From assembly GCA_964034945.1 (NCBI GenBank), contig OZ035962.1:75531942-75595941 (forward strand): 64,000 nt of DNA, written 5' to 3'. Shown here one piece after another: positions 11,110-23,917 of the stretch (its first letter is position 1; each line of letters opens with the position of its first letter). Made by a program: the position numbers and the translations under genes. The DNA comes from Chrysopilus asiliformis. Taxonomy: Eukaryota; Arthropoda; Insecta; Diptera; Rhagionidae. A model generated the notes under the pieces. That model was not told where the DNA came from. It searched no databases and worked only from the letters and a program-made list of their open reading frames with translations.

Positions 11110-13205
11110 CTAAACGAAAATGGTGGCCATGAAAGGTTCGTGCCGTCTTTTTTTGCCGAGTGAACCAAATATTGTCCATGCCGAAGTGCATGTGGTTACA
11201 GACAGCCCTCCGAAAAGGTGTTAATTAATAGGGCAAAAACTAGACAACACCAGGCCTAAGAAACCGGCATGCTACAGAGCTGGCCGGCCGGCTGGGCTTG
11301 TCACTTGGCCCTCCTAAAGGCGGGCTTCAGGGAATTCGCTTGTTTATAACGGGTAACAATTTTAATCGCCGGAACGTGTTACACTGACTTTTGTAAGTTA
11401 TCGCTTTACATGCTGGAAAAAAATTAGCCCTGTACGTTGTCTTGGTTACGGTCTGTCGCAAGTTGAAAGTCATATTTTGGTGAATTTTTTTCGGAAATAT
11501 TCCGGTTAGAGGGTTAAAACGACACGACTCGCCTGCGAATCGCAACGTGCGAGCCCGACGTATTCGGCCACAATTATCGTAACTTTTTTGTAATATGATT
11601 TTTTTCATTAACAAGTTACAGATTTGCAATGTTTTATCCAAATAATGATAAACAAAATGAGAAAAAGCAGATGCAATGGCATCTAAGTCGACTCGCGTGG
11701 CATTTACCGTGCCGCAACTTACTCTATAAAAATCGGAGCTTAAGTGAAATTGGAAGAAAATCATCATTTTGCTGATGACTAGAAACAACAGCCTTCAAAT
11801 ATAATATCTAAGTGCAGGGGCGCATTGCGAAGCATACAGAATGGTCCCAAAAAGGCCATTTGAATTTTTAGAACACCTTTCAATAAGTAAATCGGAATAC
11901 ACTTCGTACGCATTCAAAAACTAAAACTGCCACTTTAGCATTGTTCCACATACTTGCCAACAAGGTGCGCGTCTGTACTAAGGTCTCAAGTTTAAACGTA
12001 TCGAACCAAAGATTTAAATGTGTTGATCCGAAAGCCTGAAGGGAAGTTACTCATTATGGGATTTTTTGTGAGATGCAAAAAATTTACTGAATCACCTGCT
12101 GACGCTTAAATCAAAACGATGCTTTTGCTTATACAGATTTTTAAAAGGCATCATGATTGTGATGAGTATAATTCCAAACTGTTGTTCATATGTATTTCTC
12201 CAATGGCCTACAAGCCGTAGGTTCCTCAAAAAGAAAAATCTGATAATGCAAAGACATCTAAAATGCACAGGAAACAGAATCAAAATCTCCGACTGGGGAT
12301 GCGAGGCTCCTATAATCTCAAGGTCTGTATATCAAGAAGAAATCGACAGTTGGTTGCTATTACCAACCACGAAAACATGAAAATTCTTATTGTTGTTATA
12401 CAATATCGCATTTATTTTGAGATTTTCTGAGATAATCGTATGGATAAAAGACACTTCTCGTTGTGGGTGAATCTAGTTTCCACTTTGCTAGCCAAGTAGA
12501 AAATCTGTCTGGTAATCCATCAGGGAATCAAGGGATTCTGCCAGTGCAAAAATCGATTATTGCTCACGAATTCCTTTTGTTTCACTTATTTTTAATTTGA
12601 AAATTTACTTTAAAACAATTTTTTAGTCTAATTCTCGTTGTAGTGATGGATTTCACTTTATTGCGAGAAGAATTTTTGAGGTAGGTAAGTACACATACAA
12701 TACGACAGGGCAAAGGGAATGGCATATAATACTGGGGCATGTCTAGTTTCAGATTTGTTTGTTCTTACTTTAAGCTTCAAGGCTATTTGGCTTTGGTAAA
12801 GAGAGCAAAACGATGAAAACAAAAATTTTCCGGTTTTTAGTGGTCATAATCTTTAATCGGGTCCACCAGTTTGAATTCATTGCGTCAACTTGTACGAATT
12901 TATTGCATTAGACAGTCATTGAGAATAGTAGAAAAGTAATAAAAATAAGTACAAAAAGAAAAAAAAATACTACAAAATATTTTATGTTGAACTCAATGTT
13001 CGAAAGATTTAAATCGCGTTGCGGATAAGTTGAAAAGCTGCATACAGAAATACGTTGCAATGAGTGCTAATAAAATTTAGATTTTGTTCCATTATAAATT
13101 CAAATATTTTTCAAACATTTGCTATACTTTGTAATAAATCTTTGTATACAAAGTAAAAAGGATTTGTCCAATGCAGAATTGATCAAATTACTAATTTTAT
13201 ACTTT
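11110..13205. other. Stretch without a recognisable gene
   Basis: 11200-11330 is GC-rich (GGCCGGCCGGC). A 153-codon minus ORF (11327-11788) has no motif I know. A 75-codon plus ORF (12153-12380) is likewise unassigned. No repeat ends seen. Confidence 0.4.
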
Positions 13206-13210
13206 CAAAA

Positions 13211-13955
13211 CAGTCAGAGAAAAAATTGGTCATACGGATAAAATCATTGTTAAATTAACAAAATTTTTGTTATTCCAACAAAAATAGACTTACAAAAGTG
13301 ATTTTGTTAAATCAGTAAAACAATTGTGAATTAACAATGCTTGAAAATGACAAAAAATTGTAAAAATGACGAAAAATTGTTACATTTAAGTATGAAATTC
13401 AATGTCGTTCATATGGCCACCGCGAGCATTGCACTGATTGATTCTTTGGAGCCAATTTTCCACCACTCTTCCACACATATCGGCCGGAACGTTGGCAATT
13501 TCGCGTTCAATATTGTTCCTGAGCTCCTCTAACGTTGTTGGCTTGTTGGCATAAACCAACTACTGTACATAACCCCATAAAAAGAAATCCAACTGCTTTA
13601 AATCGCATGAGCGAGGTGGCCATTCGACCGGACCATTTCTCGAGATTACACGATTACCGAACTTCTCCTTCAATAGATCAATGGTTTGACCAGCTGTGTG
13701 GCATTGCTCGTTCGTGAACTTCACCATGATAAAAATGTAAACCTTGACTGACGTTTTAGCATTGCCAGATCATAAAAAAAGTTTTAGGGTGCGTTTTTAT
13801 TAAAATACAAAATTTTTATGTCCTTATTGAAAGACCCTATATTTGATTTTCAAACAATTCTTTTATCAATTTAACAAAAAAAAACTTGTTGAGATTCAAC
13901 AAAACAAATTTTGTCAATAGGAATGAGGGTTTCGTTATTATTTTTTTGAGCGAAT
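13211..13955. repeat. AT-rich shell around a mariner fragment
   Basis: TTGTTAAATTAACAAAATTT-like words occur on the left (13250-13340) and related AACAAAAC/TTTTGT words on the right (13870-13915). The outer ends (CAGAGAAAAAATTGG and TTATTTTTTTGAGCG) are only weak inverted repeats. The middle is a mariner relic. Confidence 0.35.
13386..13731 (-). pseudogene. mariner-type transposase, C-terminal fragment
   Basis: One frame reads from an ATG at 13729-13731 to TAA (13386-13388) and gives a C-terminal mariner-type transposase third. CHTAGQTIDLLKEKFGNRV is followed by WPPRSCDLKQLDFFLWGYV, in which the final catalytic aspartate (LDFFLW) is kept. A TAG interrupts the reading just after WGYVQ. The N-terminal two thirds are absent. 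It differs clearly from the mariner relic at 3510-5530, so it is a separate subfamily. Confidence 0.8.
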
Positions 13956-14519
13956 GTTTGCTTGAAAATATAGAAATTCTTCACACTTTTCAAATAATCA
14001 AATTTATAATAAATTCCAAATTAGAACTATTAGTAGAGCAGGGAATGTAATTGTTTTTATTGGAGCGATAGATAAATATAATGTGGAGTTTCATAATTAT
14101 AATTTCGAGGAACTATATGTGAAAACACACATTTTATAAATTTTTGAGTTTTTTCATCCAATTCAAAGATTTAAGCAGGGCAAGTCTCAATGTGGGCTAT
14201 GCGATATTGAAAACTTACACAGGCCGACACTCATTTTGATGCTGGTGTTTTTTGGGTGTTTTTTGGTACTTTTTCATACTATGATGAGTGACCCATAAAC
14301 TGGTTTAAATATTTAAAATGTGGAAATCGGCAATTTTTTCCCTTCATATCTAATAAAGTAGAGCCGATACAGCCAAACTACTGCCAGATTCGGATTTAGC
14401 AGCACGAAATTACCTCAAAAAACCTTGGATGTGATGTACCTTGGATATAGGAAAAGAAGTGACTAAAAACATCTTGTGAATAAAAACAGATTTGTTTGAT
14501 CCTGTCAGCCCCGAACTTT

Positions 14520-17325
14520 TCACTGCAGTTGAAATTTTTCGATGTCGGTTATTGGTCTTGACCCTAGAGAGGAACTATGAAAAAAAAATACTAAATGTTT
14601 TAAAGATTCAAAAACTCGTGTAAACGCTTTGGAAACGAAACACAAAGTCATTCCTGAAATACAATCTGCATCTGTAACAATAAACCTGAATAATGTAAAA
14701 AAAAATATAAACAAACTTACAGTGTCCGGTATATCCCCTTCGAAGCGTTGAATGATTCTTCCCCAAACGTCTTTTGGATTTCCGTCGGCGCACTTTTTTC
14801 CGTCCGACGGGAGTTTCTGGCCGACCAATTCCGATGTCTTGCATACACGAACAGTAGGTCTCCTCATCATTACGAATACAAACACATTCCGCCAATTGAT
14901 TATCACATTCCCAACACAATTCACAATTGGAGAGAAACTCCTGCTCACTGAACTCGTCACTGGCGATTGACCATCGCTTCGAGGGCTGAGCCGAGGTATC
15001 TCGCAGGACCTTGTAGCACTCCGAACAGGTTCCATCGCTGTTTACCATATAATCCCTTCGGCTGTCATCATTCACTGATGGAAATACATTTGCCAAGCAT
15101 ATTTCCTTTCGCACCCGGTATGTGTCGGTCTTCTTGTACTTCTTTCCACGACGCGTTAAAGACTTCTTCGAACCAGCCATTCGCCAATGTTTGGGGTAAT
15201 CGAATAAATTCTTTGCCTCATTGTAGAAATCGATCTCCGCGTAAGAGATTTTATCCCTGGGTTTAAAGTGGATCGCCTTATTGGATTTGTTATTGTCGTC
15301 AATCCCGAATTCCAATGAGGCATACTTGAGATCATCGTTGAACGTTCGAACCTCTTGAAACAAACATCTCTGTTTCTTTTTGTGATTCGCTGAACTGGCA
15401 CGTTTATCGGGGAACGGGAACTTGTAATCGTCTTCGGTTGGTGTGTAGTTGAGATCACCGGAAGCGAAATCGTTGTAGAACTCTGAAAGTGTTGCTTCAT
15501 TGAGCTTCTTGCGCTCGAGATAGTAGGTCTTGAGGCGTTTCAGGTGCTCCTCGAAGAAGGCCTCCAGATCACTGATCTCGCGATTAAAACTTTCTTCACC
15601 GTAACGTCCAAACCGATCGTAATTTCGCTTATTGTAGGCGTTATGGAACCGTTTTCGCCTGGCTACACAAAATTCCTCGAATTCGCGCAGAAAGTGATCG
15701 TTTTCGTATCGTTTACGATTACATGAATCGTGCAGGTTATTACGTTTCACTTTGCGTCGTCTCGACGAATTCCGTTGAACTATGACGGATCTTTTGTAGT
15801 GACCATCCCTTGACACCGCCTGCTTTGATTTTCGACCTTGCGTTCCATTCCTCATTTTTTGTTTGAACAAATTCCTTGGTTTAGTCAATGTCAAACTGAA
15901 GCCAGAGTCCCGTGAGGACATCGATTTGAAGGATTCATTTTTCTTCTTGAAATTAGCAGACATATCAACCGATAGATCTTCACCTTGACCGAGATTCAAC
16001 TGTTTCCAAATGCGGCCCAAATTAACTGAATACAATTCCTTTTGCCGGGTAAATGGATTTGTTTTCACCCGCAATGGGTATGGAATTGAGCTATCCGGGG
16101 AGATAATATCGGCATCATCGTAAACGTTCACATCTGGATCGAAAATGAAAGATTGAAATCCACGTGTTGGAGATAAGTTTTCTAAATCATTTGTCATATT
16201 AACAGCGAAATGTACATCCGTACAAGAAGAACTTCTCGAGATTCCTTCTCTTTTCGTCTCAGTTTGCTGAAGCTGTGATGGTTCGTCATTTTGTTTCTTG
16301 GAATGTAATTCTTTGAAAATTTCGTACGTGAATTTCTCATTTAAAGATACATCCTGATCAACGACTTCAGCGTCGACTTCCAAGGCTGAGTCAAAACTTT
16401 CCTTCTTGGTGACAATTTCATGTTGAAGAGTTTCCGGGATTTTGGAAGTCTCTTCTTCTGCAGACGAAATGTGAATGACCACACTTTCGCCAATGAATTT
16501 CTGCGTTTGTGCAGGCGACACGCGCGATCTTCGGATTGAATGGCGAATAAAAGGTGTTTCGTAGATTAGACTCGTTCGGGAAACATTGGACTTCACCGAT
16601 TCTAAACTGTGATTCGCTGTGACTAACGAGGGTATTGATTCCATTGAGTCAAAACTGGTCTCCAAATATGTCCTAGTCGGACCGAATGTTTTAAATGTTA
16701 CCAAATTTGGTGTCTTGTCAGCCTCGAGTCGCACAGCATCGGACTTTTCAAAATCGTATTGATCCAACACTACAAAACTCTTTTCACTCCTTTGATCCGC
16801 GGCCGGGCTGGATACCCTTGTCTGGTCTGAGGAATTCACACTATAATCCGGATCCGGTGGTACAGGATCAACACTGACATGAGAAATATTCTCTTCATTA
16901 ACGTCATTATAGATGGTCTCACAACTATTTGAACCTTGAAAATCTATAGCGATTGTTTGTACTTCGGTTTCGCGCAGATGCTCTTCCTGGATAGTTTGAT
17001 GAATCGGACTATTTGAACCGACGAAAATTCCATTCTTCACTTCGGAAATGGAGTCCGATAAATCTAAAATATTGTTGGCCTGGGCCTTTGTGACGTGTAA
17101 AATATTGTCAACGGAGTTATTTTGAATATTTGATACTCCAACTGCTCTGGCCCGCAATGCAGCACGTTTTCGTCCCCTGTCTAGGTAACTTTTTCGAATG
17201 CTGATCCTTTTAAAGGAATCACTTCTCTTGAAGCTTGCATCCATTTCGCCGATTCCATCCTTACTTTTGTTTTTCTTTTTAGTCCGGAGGAAATTTCTAA
17301 TCGACTCAAAGGACAGCGGCTTCAT
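14520..17325 (-). CDS. Uncharacterised basic, cysteine-cluster protein (about 882 aa, two exons proposed)
   Basis: I propose join(14520..14563,14721..17325), complement. The ATG (17323-17325) opens 868 codons without a stop. The exon ends at 14721 before GTAAGT, in phase 1. A pyrimidine-rich acceptor ending CTCTCTAG gives a 157-base intron and a last exon coding WSRPITDIEKFQLQ, then TGA. An alternative acceptor 11 bases upstream would stop after three residues. The protein is polar, without signal peptide or membrane segment. Residues 14-61 are basic (RTKKKNKSK, SDSFKRISIRKSYLDRGRKR). About 120-470 is acidic, Ser/Thr-rich and probably disordered. About 545-640 is charged and helical-looking. 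Nine cysteines follow: C767xxC770, C801xxC804xxC807, C814xC816, C825xC827, suggesting metal binding. Residues 842-853 (RKKVRRRKSKRR) are a likely nuclear-localisation signal. I do not recognise the family, so the function is unknown. Further 5' or 3' exons cannot be excluded. Confidence 0.8.
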
Positions 17326-17990
17326 GATTTTAATTTTTTTTCACATGTATTTCACTACGTTACACTTATTCCAATTAGTTCTGAACACATTTTGAAAAAT
17401 CATTCTTTGTACACTTCGACAATGTCTTTTTTTATTATCAAATTTTTTTGTATCTATGATGAAGGATTTGAGATCTATGGAAATTTGTTAGAGCTTATTG
17501 GTCTCCTGGAATATTTATTTCTCTCGAAACCATCTCAATTCAAGCACCGGATTGCTCTCGACGAACGAATTGAATACAAAAGAAATTAGTTTTTAATTAA
17601 AACAATAGGGATGTGGAAAAATTTTGATAGGAAGTATCAAGTTGAAGAATTCAATGTCGAACCATCATCAGACCAACACATTGAATCTCCGTTGGATATG
17701 AAATCGGTTAAAATGGTTCTTATTTATTATTGTCTTCTCTGATTTGAAATGGAACAAAGTTTTGTTACATAATTTTAATTAAGTATTTAATGTTTTAATC
17801 TAAAAGACACGCATATTAAATATTACGGCTTATCAAAAAATTATATGATGTAAGACATTAATCTTGCTGCACTATATCCTATTTACAAAAATCTATGTTG
17901 TTGTTGTGACAACAAGACCAGAAAACTAACAAACAAACAAAAAAGAATTTAAAAAAACGGTCGACCTACACGTAATATTAAAATTCTCTA
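17326..17990. promoter_or_regulatory. Upstream flank of the 14520-17325 gene
   Basis: This would hold the 5' UTR or an upstream intron and perhaps the promoter of the minus-strand gene. I see no decisive initiator or TATA arrangement and no coding potential. Confidence 0.3.
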
Positions 17991-17994
17991 CATT

Positions 17995-18670
17995 TTTATA
18001 CTCTATATGATATATTATATAGGAAATATATTAGATTTAGTAAAGCGTTTGTAACGCATCGACAGACACAAAAATGAACCACACCAGATTGTTTGGGATG
18101 ACAATTTCCGCATGTCTGTTCGTCAGTCTGTCTGTCCGTCCGTTTGTTCATCCATGAACAACATAACTTTCGAAATAATTAAGCTAGAGGCTTGAAATTT
18201 TGTATAGCTTCGTTTCTCGTAAATGGCAAGGCTAAAGGCGCCCCCACACGTTCAATGTTACTTGACAATTTTACTTGATGGCTCATGTTTCAAGTAACAT
18301 TGATCGTTTGGATGCTCTTCCATGTTACGTTTGCAGGCCATTTCCATCAATGTTACTTGACGAAAATTTTCATCGATAATACTTGTCAAGTAACATTGAA
18401 CGGTGGAGGCTCCTTTAAGGTCTTGAACGGCAAAAATCGGACCATTTCTTCCCCCTCCCCCTCCCCCATATAAACGAAACAGTTTTTTACAATTTTCTCG
18501 AAAACGGTGAGTCGTATTGAAAAATTTATTAAGGTAAAATGTGTTAAGAATAGGATTTTACATAACTCATCCATACATCAAAATCCTATCGGACCAATCC
18601 TCCCCCTCTCCCATACAAATAGGTTTTTTTCATAAAAATTTTGTCTGCACTCATATAGAGATTTGACGGT
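17995..18670 (+). repeat. Family A copy 2
   Basis: In order: terminal hairpin area (TATACTCTATATGATATATT), GTTTGTAACGCATCG, GACACAAAAATGAACCACACC, a GTCTGTCTGTCCGTCCG run, GCTTGAAATTTTGTATAG, then CTCGAAAACGGTGAGTCG and CCATACA blocks. It is interrupted by the MITE 18235-18415; the uninterrupted join is seen at 54910-54925. Confidence 0.65.
18235..18415. mobile_element. 181-bp TA-flanked MITE
   Basis: Inverted ends AAGGMGCCYCCACMCGTTCA continue into ATGTTACTTGACAA, with TA at 18233-18234 and 18416-18417. CAAGTAACATTG words recur inside. The start AAGGNGCC resembles that of the MITE 1259-3110. Confidence 0.7.
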
Positions 18671-18726
18671 TGTCCCCTGACAATTGTAGATTTCCTTATG
18701 TTTTAATCATTAGTTAACAAACTCAG

Positions 18727-19959
18727 CACGGTAAAAACTGGAGTCTAATTTTAAGACTTTTTTTCCTACATATAGGTCAACACCTTTTTGAGCCTAAAAA
18801 TCAAACTTTAAAAGTTTGAAATTATTTTCCTTTTAAATAGTATTATCCGGTCTAAATTTAAGGTATTAAAATTTAAATTTTAGTCTAAAAAATCTAAAAA
18901 TTAGTTCCAAATTTCTAAAAATTCTCAAATTAAAACCTTACGGTTTAAGTTTAAGATGCATGAGTCTTAAATTTAGACTGGAATGGTTAAAAAATAGTCA
19001 TAAACTTCTAAAATTCGTGAATTATCCGGGTAAATAAGACTATCCGGTCTAAATTTAAGACTTAAAAGTTTTAATTTCAAACCGAAATTACTAAAAAGTA
19101 GTTACAATTTTCTAAAACTGACTCAAATTTAGACTTCGAAGTTTAAATTCCAAACCTTTTTTTTTATGTTTATGCCAGGAGCTTAGGCAAATTGCCTCTA
19201 ATGCCGAAGTGTTTAGGTCCATGAGCAGAAAAGTTCCAAATTCAAATTCAAGCCGAATTATTTTTTGCCCTGAGTGGGATTTGAACCACTGCTCTTTGGA
19301 TCACAAGGCAAGCACTTAGCTGACTGAGCCATCCACGCCCGCGAATTAAATTCTTAATTTTAGATTAATATGTATAGAAAATATACTCAGACTTCTAAAA
19401 TAAACCAATTCCAGACTTTACTTTCTAAATTTTAGAATAATGAGTTTTAATTATAGGCTGAAACGATTAAAAAGTAGTCACAATTTTCTAAAACTGAATA
19501 AATTGTAGACTTTGAAGTTTTGTTTTTAGACCGAAAAGTCGAATTCGAGCCTCGCGACTTTTCTAAAAATTGACCGACCGACTGATGAATTTGAAAAAGA
19601 AAAATAAACTGAAAAGACTAAATATTAGACAAAAAGTTTAATTCAATTTTATCCGAATTTAAGTAAAACTTACAAGGTTTAGTTCTCAAACTTATAGGTC
19701 TAATATTTCGATTAAAAGTTTAGAAATAAGGCCGAGAGGTTTAAAACAAATTCTTAAGAAAGAAAAAGTTTACTTTTTAAACTATAAGTCTTAAAAATAA
19801 ACCGAAACTCACTAAATATTAAACTTTTCGACTAAAATATACTCTAAACTTTCAAAAAGTTTTAAAAATAGAGAAAATAGTTTAAAATTCCACTAAACTT
19901 TCAAAAGTTTAAAAAATAGAAGGAAAAAGTCTTAAAATTAGACTCCAGTTTTTACCGTG
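18727..19959. mobile_element. 1.2-kb long-inverted-repeat element
   Basis: About 40-bp, nearly perfect inverted ends begin CACGGTAAAAACTGGAGTCT and continue AATTTTAAGACTTTTT. The interior is a field of short words such as GTTTAAATTT, AGACTT and TCTAAAAT. No transposase. A minus-strand SINE sits at 19156-19350. Confidence 0.65.
19156..19350 (-). mobile_element. tRNA-derived SINE
   Basis: Reading leftwards, a tRNA-like head (19345-19262) has GGGCGTGGATGGCTCAGTC (A-box region) and GGTTCAAATCC (B box). A linker follows, then a tail (CTTCGGCATTAGAGGCAA, CCTAAGCTCCTGGC) and poly(A) seen as T's at 19156-19165. The tail is the LINE 3' end at 8155, 30834 and 35300, so that LINE probably mobilised it. 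The acceptor arm does not pair, so it is not a working tRNA. Confidence 0.65.
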
Positions 19960-19975
19960 AGCTTATTAGTTTAAT

Positions 19976-20077
19976 GGTGGGTTTCACGGAATCTTTTGCG
20001 ACCGCTAATTCGATTTAGTGGACGAATTTCAAGCAAAAAGATTTAGTGGCCTTTAAAAATCTTGTGAAACCTGCCGT
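19976..20077. repeat. Small inverted repeat of about 100 bp
   Basis: GGGTTTCACGGAATCTTTT on the left mirrors AAAAATCTTGTGAAACC on the right, with GATTTAGTGG words inside. It is probably a small MITE without a clear duplication. Confidence 0.4.
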
Positions 20078-20079
20078 AT

Positions 20080-22740
20080 GTATTGTAAAATCTTCTACCT
20101 CTTAATTCACGATTCCAAACACAGTAGTTATCCAACTGCGCCATTGCATCAACTGAATGAGGTAACTCTAAAAAATTGTATTCACCACTTTTTTGTTAAC
20201 AAAAGTATTTAAAATTAAACAATTTCTGCTGAAAATTAGACATTTCTTGTTAAAAATGTGTTGGATATCATGCAAAATATGAATTTCTAACTCAAATATG
20301 TTTATTTTTAAAAACAATCGCAATTTTACACATCATAGGATGTAAATTTACTTCTTTTAATGGAGTAATTTTACAGAAAAAGTGACTTGACTTTTTTTAG
20401 ACTGTACAACCGAATGATTATACTCTTCTTTTTTTATGAAATCCTACAAAATTAGACAAACTGGCACTACATGTTTGGGCAACTACGCAAAATTGCTTAA
20501 TTTAATTTAATTAAATTTGATTACATATTTTTTACCGGCTTCCTGCAGGACCTTTTTCAATTATTTATTAATATAACTCATGTTGATTGTCTAGCTTTGT
20601 ACAGTTTAAATCAATAATATTAGAGAACATTGTGCACACAATTAGGGGAGGAATATCAACGTCTATATTTATAGCATGCAGTCATCGAACCAAAAACATG
20701 ACAATAGCATGGAAAACAGGAAAGCGGCAAAATAATATTAAATTTGTGTTTGTGTCACGTACGGATAACATTTTTCCATACCCGAGTCATTTAAATGAGT
20801 TTATAAAATATAAAAAAAGTAGGGCAAGTGGAAAAATAGTCCAAAATGAGAAAAAATATGTTGAGCAATGGGGAAAATATACGCCATATTCGCATAATAT
20901 TCCCATAATTCTGTTGAATATAAGTTGATAGAGAGGGAGAAAGGGAGTAGAAAAAAACCACCCGTAAATAGTGCAAAATTAACCACTTCACTTGCTTTGC
21001 ATAAGTTTTTTTTAATAAAAATTCTGCAGTGAAAAATGCTTGTCATGGAAACTCTTAACCACTCTTAATCTTTGGCTGTGTTGATAAAATATTGTGTAAA
21101 TAAATCGCAAAGCAATTCCAGAAAATTTAAGTATCATTCTTAAAGTATAAGGATTAACTTTAGTGCTTTTCTTTAAAGAGTTTTTCAATTCGATTAAATT
21201 GTACCAGGATATTTTGTTAAGAAATCATGGAACTAATCCATTAAGTTGTAAATACAATATAGTTGGATTTACAATAATAGCATTTTTAGGGTAAACAATG
21301 CAAAAATAAAAATATATCAAACTTAAACTTGACGACGAAAAATCTTATTCAACACTTATTAGCCTTTTATAGATACCAATGGATTTTGGGGGAATAGTTA
21401 TGGAATGATTTGATATAAGAAATATTAAATTCGGTTGCAATTGCATTGTTTGGACTCAATTTTGGGCTGACATTTCTTCGCCTCAGCAAGTCGTCTTTTT
21501 TTTAATTTTTTTTTGCATTCTTTAATATGTAAAGACCCCCCTTAAATAGAGGCCGCCAAGCGAATAGAAAAGTTTTTCGATAAAATTTGATATTAGAAAG
21601 TAGTATAAAACAAATACCTAATCATTCATTTTAAATACAGGTTATTTAAAACAAAAGATTTTTTAAATGCATCTAAAATTATTTAAAACAATTAAAAGTG
21701 TTTAAAACAAAAACCGAATCAGTTAATTTGAATGTCTTACAGAACGCGCTTTCTTACGCCATGCAGTCAAAACAAATAACCGAGCATTCGTTTTTAATGT
21801 ATAAGCAATTATGTCGGAGCTGTTAATAATGGTGAATAGAAAACCGAACGAGAGAGAAGCACCATCGTTTTTGGGGGCACACACAAGCATTTTCTTTTTT
21901 TATACACGGAGAATAAAACTTTCCTGATAATTTATTCACTTTTAAACAGTTTTTTAAAAGCCTTCTTTATTCATCTTTGATTTATTTTTTGTAACATTTT
22001 TTATACCTATATTTTAAGATTTTTTCAAAATGCCGTTCTTGCAAAATATGATGAGAGAGTATGTTTTTTTTGAGGTATGTATGACTATCGTATTCTTCAA
22101 GAGAATTCATTCGTTTGTAGTTTTTGATCGAACGCCCCGCCCCGTTTACACTTGCGATTTTTTCTTGAAATTCTCCGCGAATTTTATTCAGAATTTGTTC
22201 CCCGAATTTTATTCATCTATCGCAGAATAAAATCACTTACCGAAAGTTGTCAAAATTTGAATTTATTCGGACGATTTCATATGAAAAAACTTGAATTCGG
22301 GAGTCTTTTAGGAATAAATTTCTGAATTTTTCGTCGTAAAGTAAACGGTTGTGCAACATGAATTTCGTGTAGAAAAATAAAAATCAAATTTTAGTAATTT
22401 TAATGCATGCTAATTCCCATTCCGTTATCGTTACCGTTACAGTTTTCGGTCTAATCCCATTCTAATTCCAGTTTTTATTAGAAAGTTTCCAGTTCGCTGT
22501 CATTGATCGAATAATTATTAATTATTAATATTTTTTACTATGAAATCACCCCTTAAAAATCAACAAAAATTAAATTTCAGTGAAAACAAGCTTTGCAAAA
22601 TTCTCATTGTCGTCAAGTATTTCACATGACAGCATTCTTGGTTTTGCTGTCGCTATCGCTATTGCTGTTGGCCATTTTAATTTAGCTTTAATTCATTTGG
22701 TTTAAATACTTTTCATTTAAATCAAATACAAAAAACTTTT
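20080..22740. other. AT-rich gene-free stretch
   Basis: The longest ORF (20587-20928) starts at TTG and is of simple composition. 21990-22350 repeats GAATTTTATTCA-like words but has no clean ends. Nothing else supportable. Confidence 0.45.
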
Positions 22741-22749
22741 CATTTAAAT

Positions 22750-23330
22750 CAAATATTTAATCTCCCTAACGGTGAGATGATACCTTTCTTACATGGTCAA
22801 ACTTCATATGATGAATACTGAAAGTTTTTATGCGAAAACAGTGACAGATACTTAAATAAATATTATTATTATTATACGAAAATATTTGAAAACTCGAGAA
22901 CTAATATAAGTAGAAAGTTGAAATTTCGCATAGAATAGGTATTTATCAAAATCTTATATGAAAGATTATTAAATTCAACTGATTTTTCGTTGAATTTAAT
23001 AACAAATTTCTCTCAGCGTAATGATAAAACCCTTGAATGGAACAGTGAAATCGAGTATCAGAGTTTTAAAAACATTTATCAATGTAAGTTTTTTAAAAAC
23101 ATTTATCTATCACTGTAAAAAAAAATTATGTTCCAATTTTATAGCATTATATTCCGTGTCTAGAGAGGTAGCGTCTTTTATCCATCTGTTTAGATTTTAC
23201 AGAAAATGTGGCTCGAGTTCTAGTGTGTGCGATTTCCTTAAATCCATGTAGAATATGAAATTTGTCTCGACGCCTAAGGATGCTACCGGAAGCGAATATT
23301 TTTTGGGGGTTAACCTAAAATCAATTTACC
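22750..23330 (+). repeat. Family F copy 1
   Basis: It starts CTAACGGTGAGATGATACC, then TTTGAAAACTCGAGAACTAAT and GAAAGTTGAAATTTCGCATA. Relatives are at 30780-33650 (plus, heavily interrupted) and 36190-36720 (minus). Confidence 0.5.
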
Positions 23331-23917
23331 AACGAATATGGAGCGGATATTTGACAGACGATTCGATTTTGTTGATTTGATTTGTCGTACGGTGGGGGAT
23401 TGTGTCGTACTTGTAAATTGAAATTTCATAACATATTTCAAAGCAAAAATTTAAAAACACATTCGAAATGCAAGGGTAGTTTGCTTTGCAAAAATTTGGT
23501 GCGCACAGATGTTTTGTCAAAAATATAAAATATATTTTATTTTTATTAAACAAATCGATCACTATAACTTTTTTTAAACTTTTAGTTGTTGTCTTTCGTT
23601 TTTTTTAAACAAGAGAACTAGAATATAAACCAGTCTTTGTTGAATGTTAAAGTATTTTGCAGGAATTTTAAAAAATACTGTAAAAAATTCATAAATAACT
23701 TTCTTAAAAAGTTTCGAGAAAATAGCGTTGTCCGCAAAGAATTGTCGAGTAAAAATTCCAGGACAATAACATTAGCGTCCTTAAACACGGTATCAAGTTT
23801 TTTCCATGGGAAACAATTAAAAAAAAAAGATATTCGCGATATACTAAAATTTTTCCGAAGATGAGATTTTGCGTAATAGCTGTAATTTGTAAGAATTTAG
23901 GACATTTTCGCACTCGT

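Noticed and set aside
11327..11788. 153-codon minus-strand ORF as a gene
   Set aside because: No recognisable motif, start context or splice support, and no neighbouring exon; left as unassigned.
14564..14584. Upstream acceptor (CATAG) for the last exon
   Set aside because: It gives only three residues before a stop; the CTCTCTAG acceptor gives a longer open tail, though the choice is not proven.
14748..15500. ORFs antisense to or out of frame with the main gene
   Set aside because: They are shadows of the 868-codon exon.
19262..19345. Functional tRNA gene
   Set aside because: A and B boxes are present but the acceptor arms do not pair, and a SINE tail follows.
20587..20928. 113-codon plus-strand ORF
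   Set aside because: It begins at TTG, is AT-driven in composition and overlaps antisense ORFs of similar quality.
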